DNA of 64,000 nt. It comes from Marinobacter szutsaonensis. GTDB lineage: Bacteria; Pseudomonadota; Gammaproteobacteria; Pseudomonadales; Oleiphilaceae. Below, piece by piece: positions 9,316-17,749 of the stretch. The position numbers and the translations under genes are program-made. Where the stretch lies: the NCBI RefSeq assembly GCF_039523335.1, contig NZ_BAAAFC010000005.1:31523-95522 (forward strand), written 5' to 3'. Every line of letters begins with the position of its first letter. Position 1 is the stretch's first letter. The notes under the pieces are model-generated. The model was not told the origin of the DNA and ran no database searches. It saw nothing but the letters and a program-made list of their open reading frames with translations.

Positions 9316-10815
9316 ATGTCCCGTTTGCTCATTGTTGTTGATCGCGCCAAAGACTGGGCACCGTATTACCCCAGCGAAGATGTGCTGACCTTCGACCAGT
9401 ATCTGCAGTACTCCTCGTCATCCACCGGACGGGTGCGGGTCATCAACCTGTGCCAGAGCGCAAAATACCTGAGCAAGGGCTATTACTGTTCACTCCTGGC
9501 CGAGGCCCGCGGCCACCACGTCGTGCCTTCGGTGATGACGCTCAACGATCTCAGCCGCAAGGGCCTGTTCTCGCTGGAGTTGGAAGAACTCGACCCCAGC
9601 GTACTCAACTGGCTGGATGCCGCCGGTTCCGAAATTGAATCTGCGAGCCAGGAAAAGGACGCAACCCCTGAGGTGCGGATCCGCACCTACTTTGGCCAGG
9701 CCGAGCACCCGGATCTGAAGCCGGTTGCCCGGGCCCTGTTCGAGAGCTTTCCGTGTCCCATCCTGGAAGTCGTCTTCAAACGCCGCAAGAAATGGCAGAT
9801 TGCCTCCATGCGGCCTGCGGCGCCGGCCGATTTGTCCGAACAGGAACAGGATCTTTTTGCGGCCGCGCTGGACCGTTTCAGTACCATGGTCTGGCGAAAG
9901 CCACGGACCCGCCGGCGCTATCGCTTCGATCTGGCGATGCTGGTGAATCCGGAGGAGGAGATGCCGCCGAGCGATGAGGCAGCCCTCAAGCGTTTCGAGA
10001 AAGCGGGCCGGAAACTCGGTATCAGTGTGGAACGGATCACCCGGCGGGACTACATGCGGTTGCCGGAATACGATGGCCTGTTCATCCGCGAGACCACGGC
10101 CATTGACCACCACACCTACCGTTTTGCCCGCAAGGCCGAAGCCGAGGGCATGGTGGTGATTGATGACCCGGTCTCCATCCTGCGCTGCACCAACAAGGTA
10201 TTCCTGGCGGACTTGCTGCGAAACAACAAGGTGCCGACACCGAAAACCCTGATCCTGTCCCGGGACCAGAAAGATGCGGTGGAGCATGTGGTCAGTACGC
10301 TCGGTTTTCCGGTGGTTATCAAGATCCCGGACGGGGCATTCTCCCGTGGGGTGACCAAGGCGCGGGATGAGAAGGAATTGCGGGCAGGGCTCCGGGAACT
10401 GTTCCGGCAGTCAGCCCTGGTGCTGGCCCAGGAATACCTGTATACGGACTACGACTGGCGGATAGGCGTGCTGGGTGGGCGTGCGATCTATGCCTGCAAA
10501 TACATGATGGTCAAGGGTCACTGGCAGATCTACCAGCATGGAGAGTCCAAGGTGGAGAGCGGTGATTTCGAGACGCTGCCCACCTATGAGGTGCCCAGGG
10601 CCGTGATCCAGGCCGCCTTGAACGCTACGCGGTTGATTGGTGATGGTCTGTACGGGGTCGACATCAAACAGTCTGGCAACCGGGTGGCCATCATCGAGGT
10701 GAATGACAACCCCAGTGTCGATTCCGGCGTCGAGGACAAGTTCCTCGGTGGTGAGCTCTATACCCTGATCATGCAGGAATTCCTGTCCCGCATGGAGGCC
10801 AAGAGGCGGGGCTGA
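9316..10815 (+). CDS. RimK family ATP-grasp ligase
   Basis: A 499-residue protein whose C-terminal half is an ATP-grasp ligase of the RimK type (amino-acid to carboxylate ligation). NKVFLADLLRNNKVPTPKT opens the domain, FPVVIKIPDGAFSRGV is the ATP lysine region, and AIIEVNDNPSVDSG holds metal ligands near the end. The N-terminal roughly 200 residues (RLLIVVDRAKDW...) form a family-specific domain absent from E. coli RimK. The start at 9316 is preceded by GGAGGA 9 bp upstream; another ATG at 9307 sits too close to that box. It is paired divergently with the GNAT/C39 fusion. The acceptor is not known. Confidence 0.87.
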   Translation: MSRLLIVVDRAKDWAPYYPSEDVLTFDQYLQYSSSSTGRVRVINLCQSAKYLSKGYYCSLLAEARGHHVVPSVMTLNDLSRKGLFSLELEELDPSVLNWLDAAGSEIESASQEKDATPEVRIRTYFGQAEHPDLKPVARALFESFPCPILEVVFKRRKKWQIASMRPAAPADLSEQEQDLFAAALDRFSTMVWRKPRTRRRYRFDLAMLVNPEEEMPPSDEAALKRFEKAGRKLGISVERITRRDYMRLPEYDGLFIRETTAIDHHTYRFARKAEAEGMVVIDDPVSILRCTNKVFLADLLRNNKVPTPKTLILSRDQKDAVEHVVSTLGFPVVIKIPDGAFSRGVTKARDEKELRAGLRELFRQSALVLAQEYLYTDYDWRIGVLGGRAIYACKYMMVKGHWQIYQHGESKVESGDFETLPTYEVPRAVIQAALNATRLIGDGLYGVDIKQSGNRVAIIEVNDNPSVDSGVEDKFLGGELYTLIMQEFLSRMEAKRRG

Positions 10816-10831
10816 GCGGGCAGGGCGGCTG

Positions 10832-11992
10832 TTACGGCTCGCCCAGCCAGATCCTCACGCTGCCGAACCATGGGTAGTGCTCAAGGGCCTGGCGGACCAG
10901 CTCGCTGGTGATGTCGCCGGACTTGTCCGGAGCATCGAAGAAAAGTTCCAGGTGTACCTTGTTTTTAAGGTAGTGGAGTCGGAGCCTGCTGTGGGTCGGG
11001 AGTTCCCCAATGGTTTCATATAGCACCTGGCGAATTTCCTTCCTGGAAGGCAGGCGCTCTGAGGTCGGCGCTTGCTCCTCGTCGTTCTCTGCGTCGATAT
11101 GGAAATTGATATCGCGGATGTTGTCGAGTTCCTGTCGCATGCCCGACACCACCTGCATGCCGATCTGGTGGCCCTCTGAGACGCTGATATCCGGCCGCAC
11201 TACCAGGTGAACATCCAGCAGGATGTCGTGCCCCATGCGGCGGCTGCGCAGTTCATGGACATTGCGCACGCCGTCGGTTTCGCGGGCGATGGCCTTCAGC
11301 TTTTGCGTATCCTCCTGGGAAAGCCCGGTGTCCACCAGTTCCTTGACGCTATCCCAGGTGAATTTCCAGCCGATGTGGATGATGATCAGCGCGATGACCA
11401 CCGCAGCCAGCACATCCAGCCACTCCCAGCCCATCATGGCACCCACGGTGGAGAGAAGTACCACAACCGACGAGAAGGCATCGGTGCGACTGTGCCAGGC
11501 GTTGGCAATGATCAGGTCCGACCGAATCGCCAGGCCTACGCGGCGGGTATAGTGATAAATCCACTCCTTGCCAGCAACGGACAGTCCGGCTGCCACCAGG
11601 ACCGGCCAGCCCGGCACGTCGCTGATTCCACCGGCAAAGAGCCGCAACAGGTTTTCCCACGCCAGGGCCGCGCCCACGGCTATGAGAATACTGCCCAGCA
11701 GCAAAGTGCCAAAGGTTTCGATGCGCTGGTGGCCGTAGGGGTGATTCTCATCCGGTTCCTGCCGGGATACGCGCATAACCGCCAGTACAACGAAGTCAGA
11801 AGCAACATCGGTAAAGGAGTGGATGCCGTCAACAAACAGGGCCTGGGAGTTGAAAAGTGTACCACCGATGACTTTTATGACACCGAGGACGGCATCAAGA
11901 ATCATTCCGATTATGGTGACCCTCGAGGCCGCCTTCATTTCCTTGTTCAGGGCATCCTGGGTACTGGACGTTGTGGAAACGGGGTCTTGCAT
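10832..11992 (-). CDS. Cation diffusion facilitator metal exporter
   Basis: A 386-residue CDF transporter (FieF/YiiP type) that would export Zn, Fe or similar divalent ions against protons. Six transmembrane helices are predicted in residues 22-215. The metal quartet is H58/D62 (HSFTD) in helix 2 and H167/D171 (HSRTD) in helix 5, the HD-HD pattern usual for zinc. A cytoplasmic ferredoxin-like domain (about 215-295) follows. Unusually there is a further 80-residue domain after EEQAPTSERLPS, about 300-386, that resembles a second small alpha-beta module. Convergent with the RimK-like gene. Confidence 0.9.
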   Translation of the reverse strand: MQDPVSTTSSTQDALNKEMKAASRVTIIGMILDAVLGVIKVIGGTLFNSQALFVDGIHSFTDVASDFVVLAVMRVSRQEPDENHPYGHQRIETFGTLLLGSILIAVGAALAWENLLRLFAGGISDVPGWPVLVAAGLSVAGKEWIYHYTRRVGLAIRSDLIIANAWHSRTDAFSSVVVLLSTVGAMMGWEWLDVLAAVVIALIIIHIGWKFTWDSVKELVDTGLSQEDTQKLKAIARETDGVRNVHELRSRRMGHDILLDVHLVVRPDISVSEGHQIGMQVVSGMRQELDNIRDINFHIDAENDEEQAPTSERLPSRKEIRQVLYETIGELPTHSRLRLHYLKNKVHLELFFDAPDKSGDITSELVRQALEHYPWFGSVRIWLGEP

Positions 11993-12139
11993 TCGGAATG
12001 GCTCCGGCGGTTGAGTGTCCCGGAAAGTATAACGTTAAACCCCGTTCCTGTGGGGACGGGCGTTACACGCCTGATCGAGCGATTTATGCACATGGTTGCA
12101 ATTCGGTGACGATGTAAAGAACCTTGACTATGTGTAGCC

Positions 12140-12370
12140 ATGGGAGCTTATAGAATTATAAGTTATTGAAAAACATAATAAAATAAACTGGTTAAAAAAT
12201 GATCAATTTGTAGGCTGGCGCAGTTATCAAGGGGTCTGAAAGTTTGCCCCGTGATTTTCAACAGGGTTATCCACAGATTCCGTGGAAAAGCTCACGAGAT
12301 GTTAATGAGACAAGCAGTTACGAGCGATTGCTCAGGCAGACGGGATGCTGTGGAAAACTTCCGGTATACT
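12140..12370 (+). promoter_or_regulatory. pyrD upstream region with AT-rich tract, three DnaA-like boxes and a -10
   Basis: The 408-bp gap 11993-12400 holds no gene. It contains an AT-rich tract (about 12150-12215), a perfect DnaA box TTATCCACA (12267-12275), and two near boxes on the minus strand (12281-12289, seven of nine; 12349-12357, eight of nine). A -10 like element TATACT is at 12365-12370. The last DnaA-like site would sit between the -35 and -10 of a pyrD promoter. The boxes are read directly; regulation by DnaA is inference. Confidence 0.4.
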
Positions 12371-12400
12371 CCCGCCCAATGACATTCAGGGAGTTATCTG

Positions 12401-13429
12401 ATGTACGGCGTTATCCGCAACCTGTTATTCCGCTTTCCACCCGAGCAGGCCCACAATTTGGCGCTGGGCAGCCTTGATGTTGCCCAAAAACTGGGCTTGT
12501 TGAGCGCTTTTTCGCCAAAAATAGATGCATTGCCGGTCAATGTTATGGGGCTGGATTTCCCCAATCCCGTGGGACTGGCGGCGGGCCTGGACAAGAATGC
12601 CGATCATCTGGACGCCCTCGGCGCCCTGGGTTTTGGATTCATCGAGGTGGGCACGGTCACACCGCGGGCGCAACCGGGTAACCCCAAGCCCCGTATGTTT
12701 CGCCTCCCCGAGCACCAGGCGATCATCAACCGCATGGGTTTCAACAATGAGGGTCTGGAACACCTGCTCGACCGGGTGGATCACAGGCATTACCGGGGCA
12801 TTCTCGGGATCAATGTCGGCAAGAACAAAGACACTCCGAACGAGGAGTCGGAGTCAGACTACCGCAAGGGCATCGCGGCAGTTTACTCCCGGGCTGACTA
12901 CATCACGGTGAATGTGTCTTCTCCGAACACTCCGGGGCTGCGCGACCTGCAGTTCGGTGACTCCCTGAAAGGTCTGCTGGAGGCGATCAAGGACGAGCAG
13001 CGCCGGTGTGAGCAAGAAACCGGAAAGTACGTTCCCATTGCGGTAAAGATTGCGCCGGACATGGACGACACCGGCATCCGGTTTGTGGCCAATGCGCTGC
13101 TGGACACTGGCCTTGACGGCGTTATCGCCACCAACACCACCATCAGCCGTGATGCCGTGGCCGGCCACCGCCACGCAGATGAGGCGGGCGGCCTCAGTGG
13201 TGACCCGGTCCGTGAGGCCTCCCTGAGAGTTATTAAGGGGCTGTATGCAGAACTCGGGGAACGTTTGCCCATTATCGGCGTGGGTGGCATTACCGACGGC
13301 GAGAGTGCCGCAGAGAAGGTGAGGGCGGGTGCAAAACTGGTGCAGATCTACACGGGCTTCATCTATAAGGGGCCGGCGTTGATCAAAGAGGCGGTGGACG
13401 CCATTCGGCAGGAAACATCGGGAAGCTGA
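12401..13429 (+). CDS. pyrD: Dihydroorotate dehydrogenase (quinone), class 2
   Basis: A 342-residue membrane-associated FMN enzyme that oxidises dihydroorotate to orotate and passes electrons to quinone, the fourth step of pyrimidine synthesis. The N-terminal amphipathic extension of class 2 enzymes (MYGVIRNLLFRFPPEQAHN) is present. FMN and substrate motifs follow: GLAAGLDKNAD, NRMGFNNEG, NVSSPNTPGLR with the catalytic serine, and VGGI plus a QIYTGFIYKGP phosphate site near the end. It is followed by a GC-rich hairpin and rmf on the opposite strand, a neighbourhood seen in other gammaproteobacteria. Confidence 0.97.
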   Translation: MYGVIRNLLFRFPPEQAHNLALGSLDVAQKLGLLSAFSPKIDALPVNVMGLDFPNPVGLAAGLDKNADHLDALGALGFGFIEVGTVTPRAQPGNPKPRMFRLPEHQAIINRMGFNNEGLEHLLDRVDHRHYRGILGINVGKNKDTPNEESESDYRKGIAAVYSRADYITVNVSSPNTPGLRDLQFGDSLKGLLEAIKDEQRRCEQETGKYVPIAVKIAPDMDDTGIRFVANALLDTGLDGVIATNTTISRDAVAGHRHADEAGGLSGDPVREASLRVIKGLYAELGERLPIIGVGGITDGESAAEKVRAGAKLVQIYTGFIYKGPALIKEAVDAIRQETSGS

Positions 13430-13437
13430 AAAAAGAT

Positions 13438-13456
13438 GGGCCCGCTTAGCGGGCCC
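13438..13456. terminator. Possible weak terminator after pyrD
   Basis: A stem GGGCCCGC/GCGGGCCC with a very short loop begins 9 bp after the pyrD stop, then a second small hairpin CGGGG/CCCCG. There is no T-run, so intrinsic termination is uncertain; it may act for both pyrD and the convergent rmf. Confidence 0.4.
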
Positions 13457-13590
13457 GTGCGGGGAATAAACCCCGTTGCGCTTCTTCGCATGGTACGGGG
13501 CGGGAGGCCCCGTTTGGGTTGCTCTTGGTACTGCGTCAAGTTGTGTAGAAAAAGATCAGATCAAGATTCGGGGTTGCTGGTGAATGTCCG

Positions 13591-13803
13591 TCACGCTGAT
13601 GTGACATTGGCAAGTTTGTGAATACCGGAGACGCCGGTCATGCCCTCCCAGTTATCTGTGCGACCTTCGCGCCACCCGTTCAGCCATTCCTGTCGCACTT
13701 CCGGTTGTTCGATCGGGCAGCTGTCTTTCGGCTTTCCGGACACTCCGGCGAGATAACCCCTTTTATATGCACGGGCGTACATGTCTCTTTTCTGTCTTTT
13801 CAT
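13591..13803 (-). CDS. rmf: Ribosome modulation factor
   Basis: A 70-residue basic protein of the RMF family, which dimerises 70S ribosomes into inactive 100S particles in stationary phase. Conserved features are KRDMYARAYKRGYLAGVSGK at the start and VRQEWLNGWREGRTDNWEGMTG in the second half. The ATG at 13803 is chosen because AGGA lies 5 bp upstream; the frame also opens with an in-frame GTG four codons earlier. Its close linkage to pyrD and rlmKL is conserved. Confidence 0.95.
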   Translation of the reverse strand: MKRQKRDMYARAYKRGYLAGVSGKPKDSCPIEQPEVRQEWLNGWREGRTDNWEGMTGVSGIHKLANVTSA

Positions 13804-14123
13804 GCCGTTCCTCACTAATGGATTAACAGAACAAGCGTGTACACATCTGCAGTGGTCGTGGCGATCCGGGTTTCCCTCCGGGACAACCCCCTATTGCCAG
13901 CTTTGACCAGAGCAGTCAGGATCCTGTTAACGGAGGCTTTTCAGACCTCCGGAACGACGCGTCAAGTACAAGGTAGAACGAACCTTGAGCGCGTGTACAC
14001 TAATTATTTCATCTATGTGACCGTTTTCTTATAGTTTTATGAACTAAAAATGACGCAGCAAAATTGGAATTACTGCGAAAAACGGAAACTTACCCGGATT
14101 GTTATTTTGCCCAGGAGCTCGCT
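13804..14123. promoter_or_regulatory. Divergent rmf / rlmKL control region
   Basis: 320 bp without a convincing gene. The 10-mer GCGTGTACAC occurs twice (13835-13844 and 13991-14000), one copy near each divergent gene, and its core GTGTACAC is palindromic. Between them are two hairpins: one at 13868-13889 (GGGTT/AACCC outside TCCC/GGGA) and one at 13931-13951 (CGGAGG/CCTCCG). An AT-rich stretch at 14000-14060 probably holds the rlmKL promoter. The arrangement suggests shared growth-phase control, which is inference. Confidence 0.4.
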
Positions 14124-16298
14124 TTGTCTAAATGTGTCTTTTTCGTAACCTGCCCGAAAGGTGTTGAGTACCTGCTGGGGGATGAGCTTCGGACCTTCGG
14201 CCTGGAGACGGTCCGTAACGCGCCGGCCGGGGTGTGGGTTGAAGGCGAGCTGCAGGCGGGATACCGGGCCTGCCTGTGGTCGCGCCTGGCCAACCGTGTG
14301 ATCCTCAACATCGCCGAGGTGGATGCGGGTAACGGGGACGCCATGTACGAAGGCGTGCTCGGTGTGGACTGGACACAGCACATTCCTGAGAAGGGCAGCT
14401 TCCGGGTAACTTTTCTCGGCCAGAACCAGGCGATCCGCAACACCCAGTTCGGCGCCCAGCGGGTGAAGGACGGCATTGTCGATGGTTTCCGCGCCAAGGG
14501 CGCGGCCCGGCCGGCGGTGGATGCCAAGAATCCCGACGTTACGATTTCTGCCCGCCTCAATCGCAACCGGCTTTCCATTGGCGTGGATCTCAGCGGTCAC
14601 AGCCTGCACATGCGCGGCTACCGTACCGACAAGGGCATAGCTCCGCTGAAGGAGAACCTGGCAGCAGCGCTGCTGATGCGGTCCGGCTGGCCGGAGATTG
14701 CCGGGCAGGGCGGTGATTTTGTGGACCCCATGTGCGGCTCCGGGACGCTGCTGATTGAAGCTGCGATGATGGCCCTGGATATCGCTCCCGGGCGCCGGCA
14801 GGAGCGATTCGGTTTCGAGAAGTGGCCGGGTCATCAGCCTGAGGTCTGGCTTGCGCTCCGGCAGGAAGCGGAACGCCGGGCCCATGAGGGCAAGCAGGGC
14901 AGGCTCCCCAGATTTTCCGGATTTGACCAGGATTCCCGGGTCATCGCCACAGCCTGGAAGAACATCGAGCGCGCGGGCCTTGACGGTGTGGTGCATGTGG
15001 AAGCCCGGCCGGTGCAGGAATTCAGTCTGGAAGGGCAGTGGTCGGAGCGTGGCCTGGTGCTGACCAACCCTCCGTACGGCGAGCGCCTGAGCGAACGCAA
15101 GGAACTGGCTGGATTGTATCAGGCTCTCGGTGATGCCATGAAACAGGCTGTCCCTGGTTGGCGTCTTGGCGTTTTTACCGGTGCGCCGGAGTTCGGCAAG
15201 TCCGTAGGACTGCGCAGCTTCAAGCAGTACAAACTGTTCAATGGCAAGCTCCCGGCCCAGCTGCTGCTGTTTGAGGTGGCCGAGGAGAACACCATGACCC
15301 CCAGGGAGCCGGACGTTCCCGGGGAGATCCGTCCGCGCATCGCCAACGAAGAGCGCGCGGCAATGCTGCGCAATCGCCTGAAAAAGAACATGAAAACCAT
15401 CGGCCAGTGGGCCCGGAAACAGGGTATCGGTTGCTACCGGCTGTACGATGCCGATATGCCGGAATATGCCCTGGCGATCGATGTCTATGAGGGGCGGGTG
15501 CATGTCCAGGAGTATGCTGCACCCAAGTCTGTGGACGAGCGGGCCGCCCAGGAGAGGCTGGCCGAAGCCCTGGCAGTGATTCCGGACGTGCTCGGGATCG
15601 AGCGCTCGGACCTCGTGTGCAAACAGCGACAGCGTCAGGCCGGTACCCAGCAATACGAGAAGCAGGCGGCCAGCGGCGAGTTCTTCACCGTGCATGAACA
15701 TGGTTGTCTGTTGCGGGTGAACCTCAAGGACTACCTGGACACCGGCCTGTTCCTCGATCATCGCCCGGTGCGGCACTGGATCCAGCAGAATGCCCGGGGC
15801 AAGCGCTTCCTCAACCTGTTCTGTTACACCGGTGCAGCCTCGGTTCATGCGGTAGTGGGTGGCGCCAGCCGTTCCCTGAGCCTGGATATGTCGAAGACCT
15901 ACGTGAACTGGGCCCGGGAAAACCTGGCGCTTAACGATGCCGATCCGAAAAAACATATGGTGGAACAGGCAGACTGCCTGGCCTGGCTGGCGGAGAAGCC
16001 GGCGGCGGACCAGCGTTTTGACCTGATCTTCATGGACCCGCCGACGTTCTCCAATTCCGCCCGTATGGCCGGAGTGCTGGATGTCCAGCGGGATCACGCC
16101 ACACTGGTCCGCCAGGCGATGGCACGGCTGACCTCGGACGGCTTGCTGATCTTTTCTAACAACTTCCGCCGGTTCCGGCTTGATGAGGCGCTGGAGGAGG
16201 AGTTTGCGGTGGAGGAAGTCTCACGCAGCACCCTGGACAAGGATTTCCAGCGCAACCCGAGGATTCACCGCTGCTGGCACATCCGGCACAAAATCTGA
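14124..16298 (+). CDS. rlmKL: Bifunctional 23S rRNA methyltransferase RlmKL (m2G2445 and m7G2069)
   Basis: A 724-residue fusion that methylates two guanosines of 23S rRNA. The N-terminal RlmL half has a THUMP domain (FFVTCPKGVEYLLGDEL) and an SAM-dependent N2-G methylase with DPMCGSGTLLIEAA and catalytic NPPYGERL. The C-terminal RlmK half carries NLFCYTGAASVHA and DPPTFSNSARM. Both halves look intact and total length matches E. coli RlmL. The start is a TTG at 14124 with AGGAG 6 bp upstream; a longer in-frame start 20 codons earlier lacks an RBS and the family similarity. Confidence 0.95.
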   Translation: MSKCVFFVTCPKGVEYLLGDELRTFGLETVRNAPAGVWVEGELQAGYRACLWSRLANRVILNIAEVDAGNGDAMYEGVLGVDWTQHIPEKGSFRVTFLGQNQAIRNTQFGAQRVKDGIVDGFRAKGAARPAVDAKNPDVTISARLNRNRLSIGVDLSGHSLHMRGYRTDKGIAPLKENLAAALLMRSGWPEIAGQGGDFVDPMCGSGTLLIEAAMMALDIAPGRRQERFGFEKWPGHQPEVWLALRQEAERRAHEGKQGRLPRFSGFDQDSRVIATAWKNIERAGLDGVVHVEARPVQEFSLEGQWSERGLVLTNPPYGERLSERKELAGLYQALGDAMKQAVPGWRLGVFTGAPEFGKSVGLRSFKQYKLFNGKLPAQLLLFEVAEENTMTPREPDVPGEIRPRIANEERAAMLRNRLKKNMKTIGQWARKQGIGCYRLYDADMPEYALAIDVYEGRVHVQEYAAPKSVDERAAQERLAEALAVIPDVLGIERSDLVCKQRQRQAGTQQYEKQAASGEFFTVHEHGCLLRVNLKDYLDTGLFLDHRPVRHWIQQNARGKRFLNLFCYTGAASVHAVVGGASRSLSLDMSKTYVNWARENLALNDADPKKHMVEQADCLAWLAEKPAADQRFDLIFMDPPTFSNSARMAGVLDVQRDHATLVRQAMARLTSDGLLIFSNNFRRFRLDEALEEEFAVEEVSRSTLDKDFQRNPRIHRCWHIRHKI

Positions 16299-16313
16299 AA
16301 AACGACCCCGATA

Positions 16314-16931
16314 CTAGAATTCGTATCTCAGGCCGCCCGAGAACTGGAAGCTGTTCACTTCACTGCCGGTGTCTTCGAACAGCTTTCCACCCTCGAACAC
16401 CAGGAAGGTGTCGTCCATCACCTCGATATCGAAGCCGGCCAGCCAGCTGGTGCTGAAGCCGCTGTCCGGGAACTCCTCGCCAAAGCTGCGATAGAAAACG
16501 TTGCGGTCGGCATCCGGGTTCTCGAGAGTGGCCTCGCCGTGAATGTAGGAAAACCCGAACTGGCCATAGATATTGGCGTACTCGCCGAGGGGGTAGTGCA
16601 TCCCGATGTACCAGCTGGCGAAATAATCCACTGCCAGGGTGAAGTCGCTGTCCGGGACTTCGGCATCCTTGTAGCCGCCCCCGGCGCGTAACTCCGCGTG
16701 GAACAGGTCGGTGATGTGCCCGCCCACCACCAGGGTAGCGGCGCTGCCCCAGGCACGCTCAGCGGCGGGTCCGATGGTGCGGTGGTTGATGGCGGTAGCC
16801 AGCAGGCCAATGTAGTGCTTGTCTGCCCTCGGGGTGGTTTCCTGGGCGAGCGCCTGTTGCGGGGCCAGAAGGGCGCAGAGGAAAAACGGTGCCAGGGCGG
16901 ATCTAAGGGTGGTGGGTACAACCTTTGTCAT
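16314..16931 (-). CDS. Outer membrane beta-barrel protein (porin-like, about eight strands)
   Basis: A 205-residue protein with a Sec signal peptide (residues 1-29, cleavage after QALAQ/ALA) and alternating hydrophobic strands ending in the aromatic GGLRYEF, the C-terminal signature read by the BAM complex. Repeated short strands such as HAELRAGGGYKD, VDYFASWYIGMHY and NIYGQFGFSYIHG fit a small eight-stranded barrel like OmpW/OmpX-sized proteins. It resembles the outer membrane beta-barrel domain family annotated in many marine bacteria. Ligand or role unknown. Convergent with rlmKL, 15 bp apart. Confidence 0.8.
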   Translation of the reverse strand: MTKVVPTTLRSALAPFFLCALLAPQQALAQETTPRADKHYIGLLATAINHRTIGPAAERAWGSAATLVVGGHITDLFHAELRAGGGYKDAEVPDSDFTLAVDYFASWYIGMHYPLGEYANIYGQFGFSYIHGEATLENPDADRNVFYRSFGEEFPDSGFSTSWLAGFDIEVMDDTFLVFEGGKLFEDTGSEVNSFQFSGGLRYEF

Positions 16932-17049
16932 TGTTATCGGGCTTCCTGACGGGTGAGCGGTTGGCCCGATTCTGCCTTGTGTAACGGTTTGTTACGTCGA
17001 CTCGTGTCACAGTTCCCTGTGCCCAGTGTGGAGAGGGGAGGTCTAAAAA

Positions 17050-17121
17050 GGGGTCAGAAGAAGGCTTTCTTCAGACCCCGGCCTCAACTCCGGGGTCGGA
17101 TGAACACTTTCATCTGACCCC
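17050..17121. repeat. REP-like palindrome pair (30-nt units)
   Basis: Two 30-nt palindromic units, 17050-17079 and 17092-17121, each starting GGGGTC and ending GACCCC, separated by 12 nt. The first is the AGAAG type with an A/A mismatch in the stem, the second the GATGAA type with minor decay. The same two types recur four times at 32201-32434. They match the pattern of REP/BIME elements mobilised by RAYT transposases; no transposase is in the window. Confidence 0.85.
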
Positions 17122-17147
17122 ATCTTCATGACGATATCTCCCGGGCC

Positions 17148-17633
17148 TCAGTCTTCGTCCAGGTAGCCCTCTTCCCGCGCCAGCAGCAGCAACGCATACA
17201 CCCCATTCTCCGGCAACTGCGGCTCCAGCCCCTCCTCGATCATCAGCTGATGGCGACGATCCTCCAGGCTTTCAATATCCAGGCCGGTGATCAGATCGCT
17301 GATCGGCGCAATCTCGAAAGGCGCCTCGTGGCCGACGGCACTGAAGATCAGGTCCACCAGGATCTCGTCCGGATCCAGGCCGTCGACGTATACGGTCTGG
17401 TCGGGAAGGTCTTCGTGCAGCTCCCGGACCAGCTCGATGAGCGGAACTCCCTGTTCCATGAGGTAGCGGATATCAGTGTCTCCAGGGTCGCCATCGTCAG
17501 GTAGCCAGCTCTCATCCGGGGCGATGACCACGGCTTTCATCTGCCCGTCACCGAGGGACCAGGCGATCGCCGTCGGGAACAGGACATCGTCGGTCTGGCA
17601 GTATTCGATATCGAGAAATCTGGGTAGGGACAA
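17148..17633 (-). CDS. Conserved hypothetical acidic protein, possible RNase H-fold nuclease relative
   Basis: A 161-residue, strongly acidic protein (start TTG at 17633 with GGAG 6 bp upstream). It opens with PRFLDIEYCQTDDVLFPTAIAWSLGDG, where DIEY followed by an IAWSL strand resembles exonuclease motif I of DEDD-type 3'-5' exonucleases. A second acidic patch VDGLDPDEILVD could be motif II; a clear third motif is not visible. The 59-residue C-terminal region is rich in Glu and Leu. Function is not established. Divergent from apeB 116 bp away. Confidence 0.6.
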   Translation of the reverse strand: MSLPRFLDIEYCQTDDVLFPTAIAWSLGDGQMKAVVIAPDESWLPDDGDPGDTDIRYLMEQGVPLIELVRELHEDLPDQTVYVDGLDPDEILVDLIFSAVGHEAPFEIAPISDLITGLDIESLEDRRHQLMIEEGLEPQLPENGVYALLLLAREEGYLDED

Positions 17634-17749
17634 GGTCGTCTCCGCTCCGCCGCATGGGTGGATATAAGGAATGTCACTATGGCCTGTAGGAGCTGTTATC
17701 GCTTCATGCCATACTGTTACAACGCAATTATCAATCAATCAGGGACATC

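Noticed and set aside
12140..12400. Possible replication origin
   Set aside because: DnaA boxes and an AT-rich tract are present, but there is no dnaA, dnaN, recF, gyrB, rpmH or parAB nearby.
13837..14034. A 65-codon frame upstream of rlmKL
   Set aside because: No RBS, no family similarity, and it covers the divergent promoter region with its hairpins.
14070..16097. A 675-codon minus-strand frame opposite rlmKL
   Set aside because: It is an antisense shadow in a GC-rich gene; the plus-strand frame has full RlmKL motifs.
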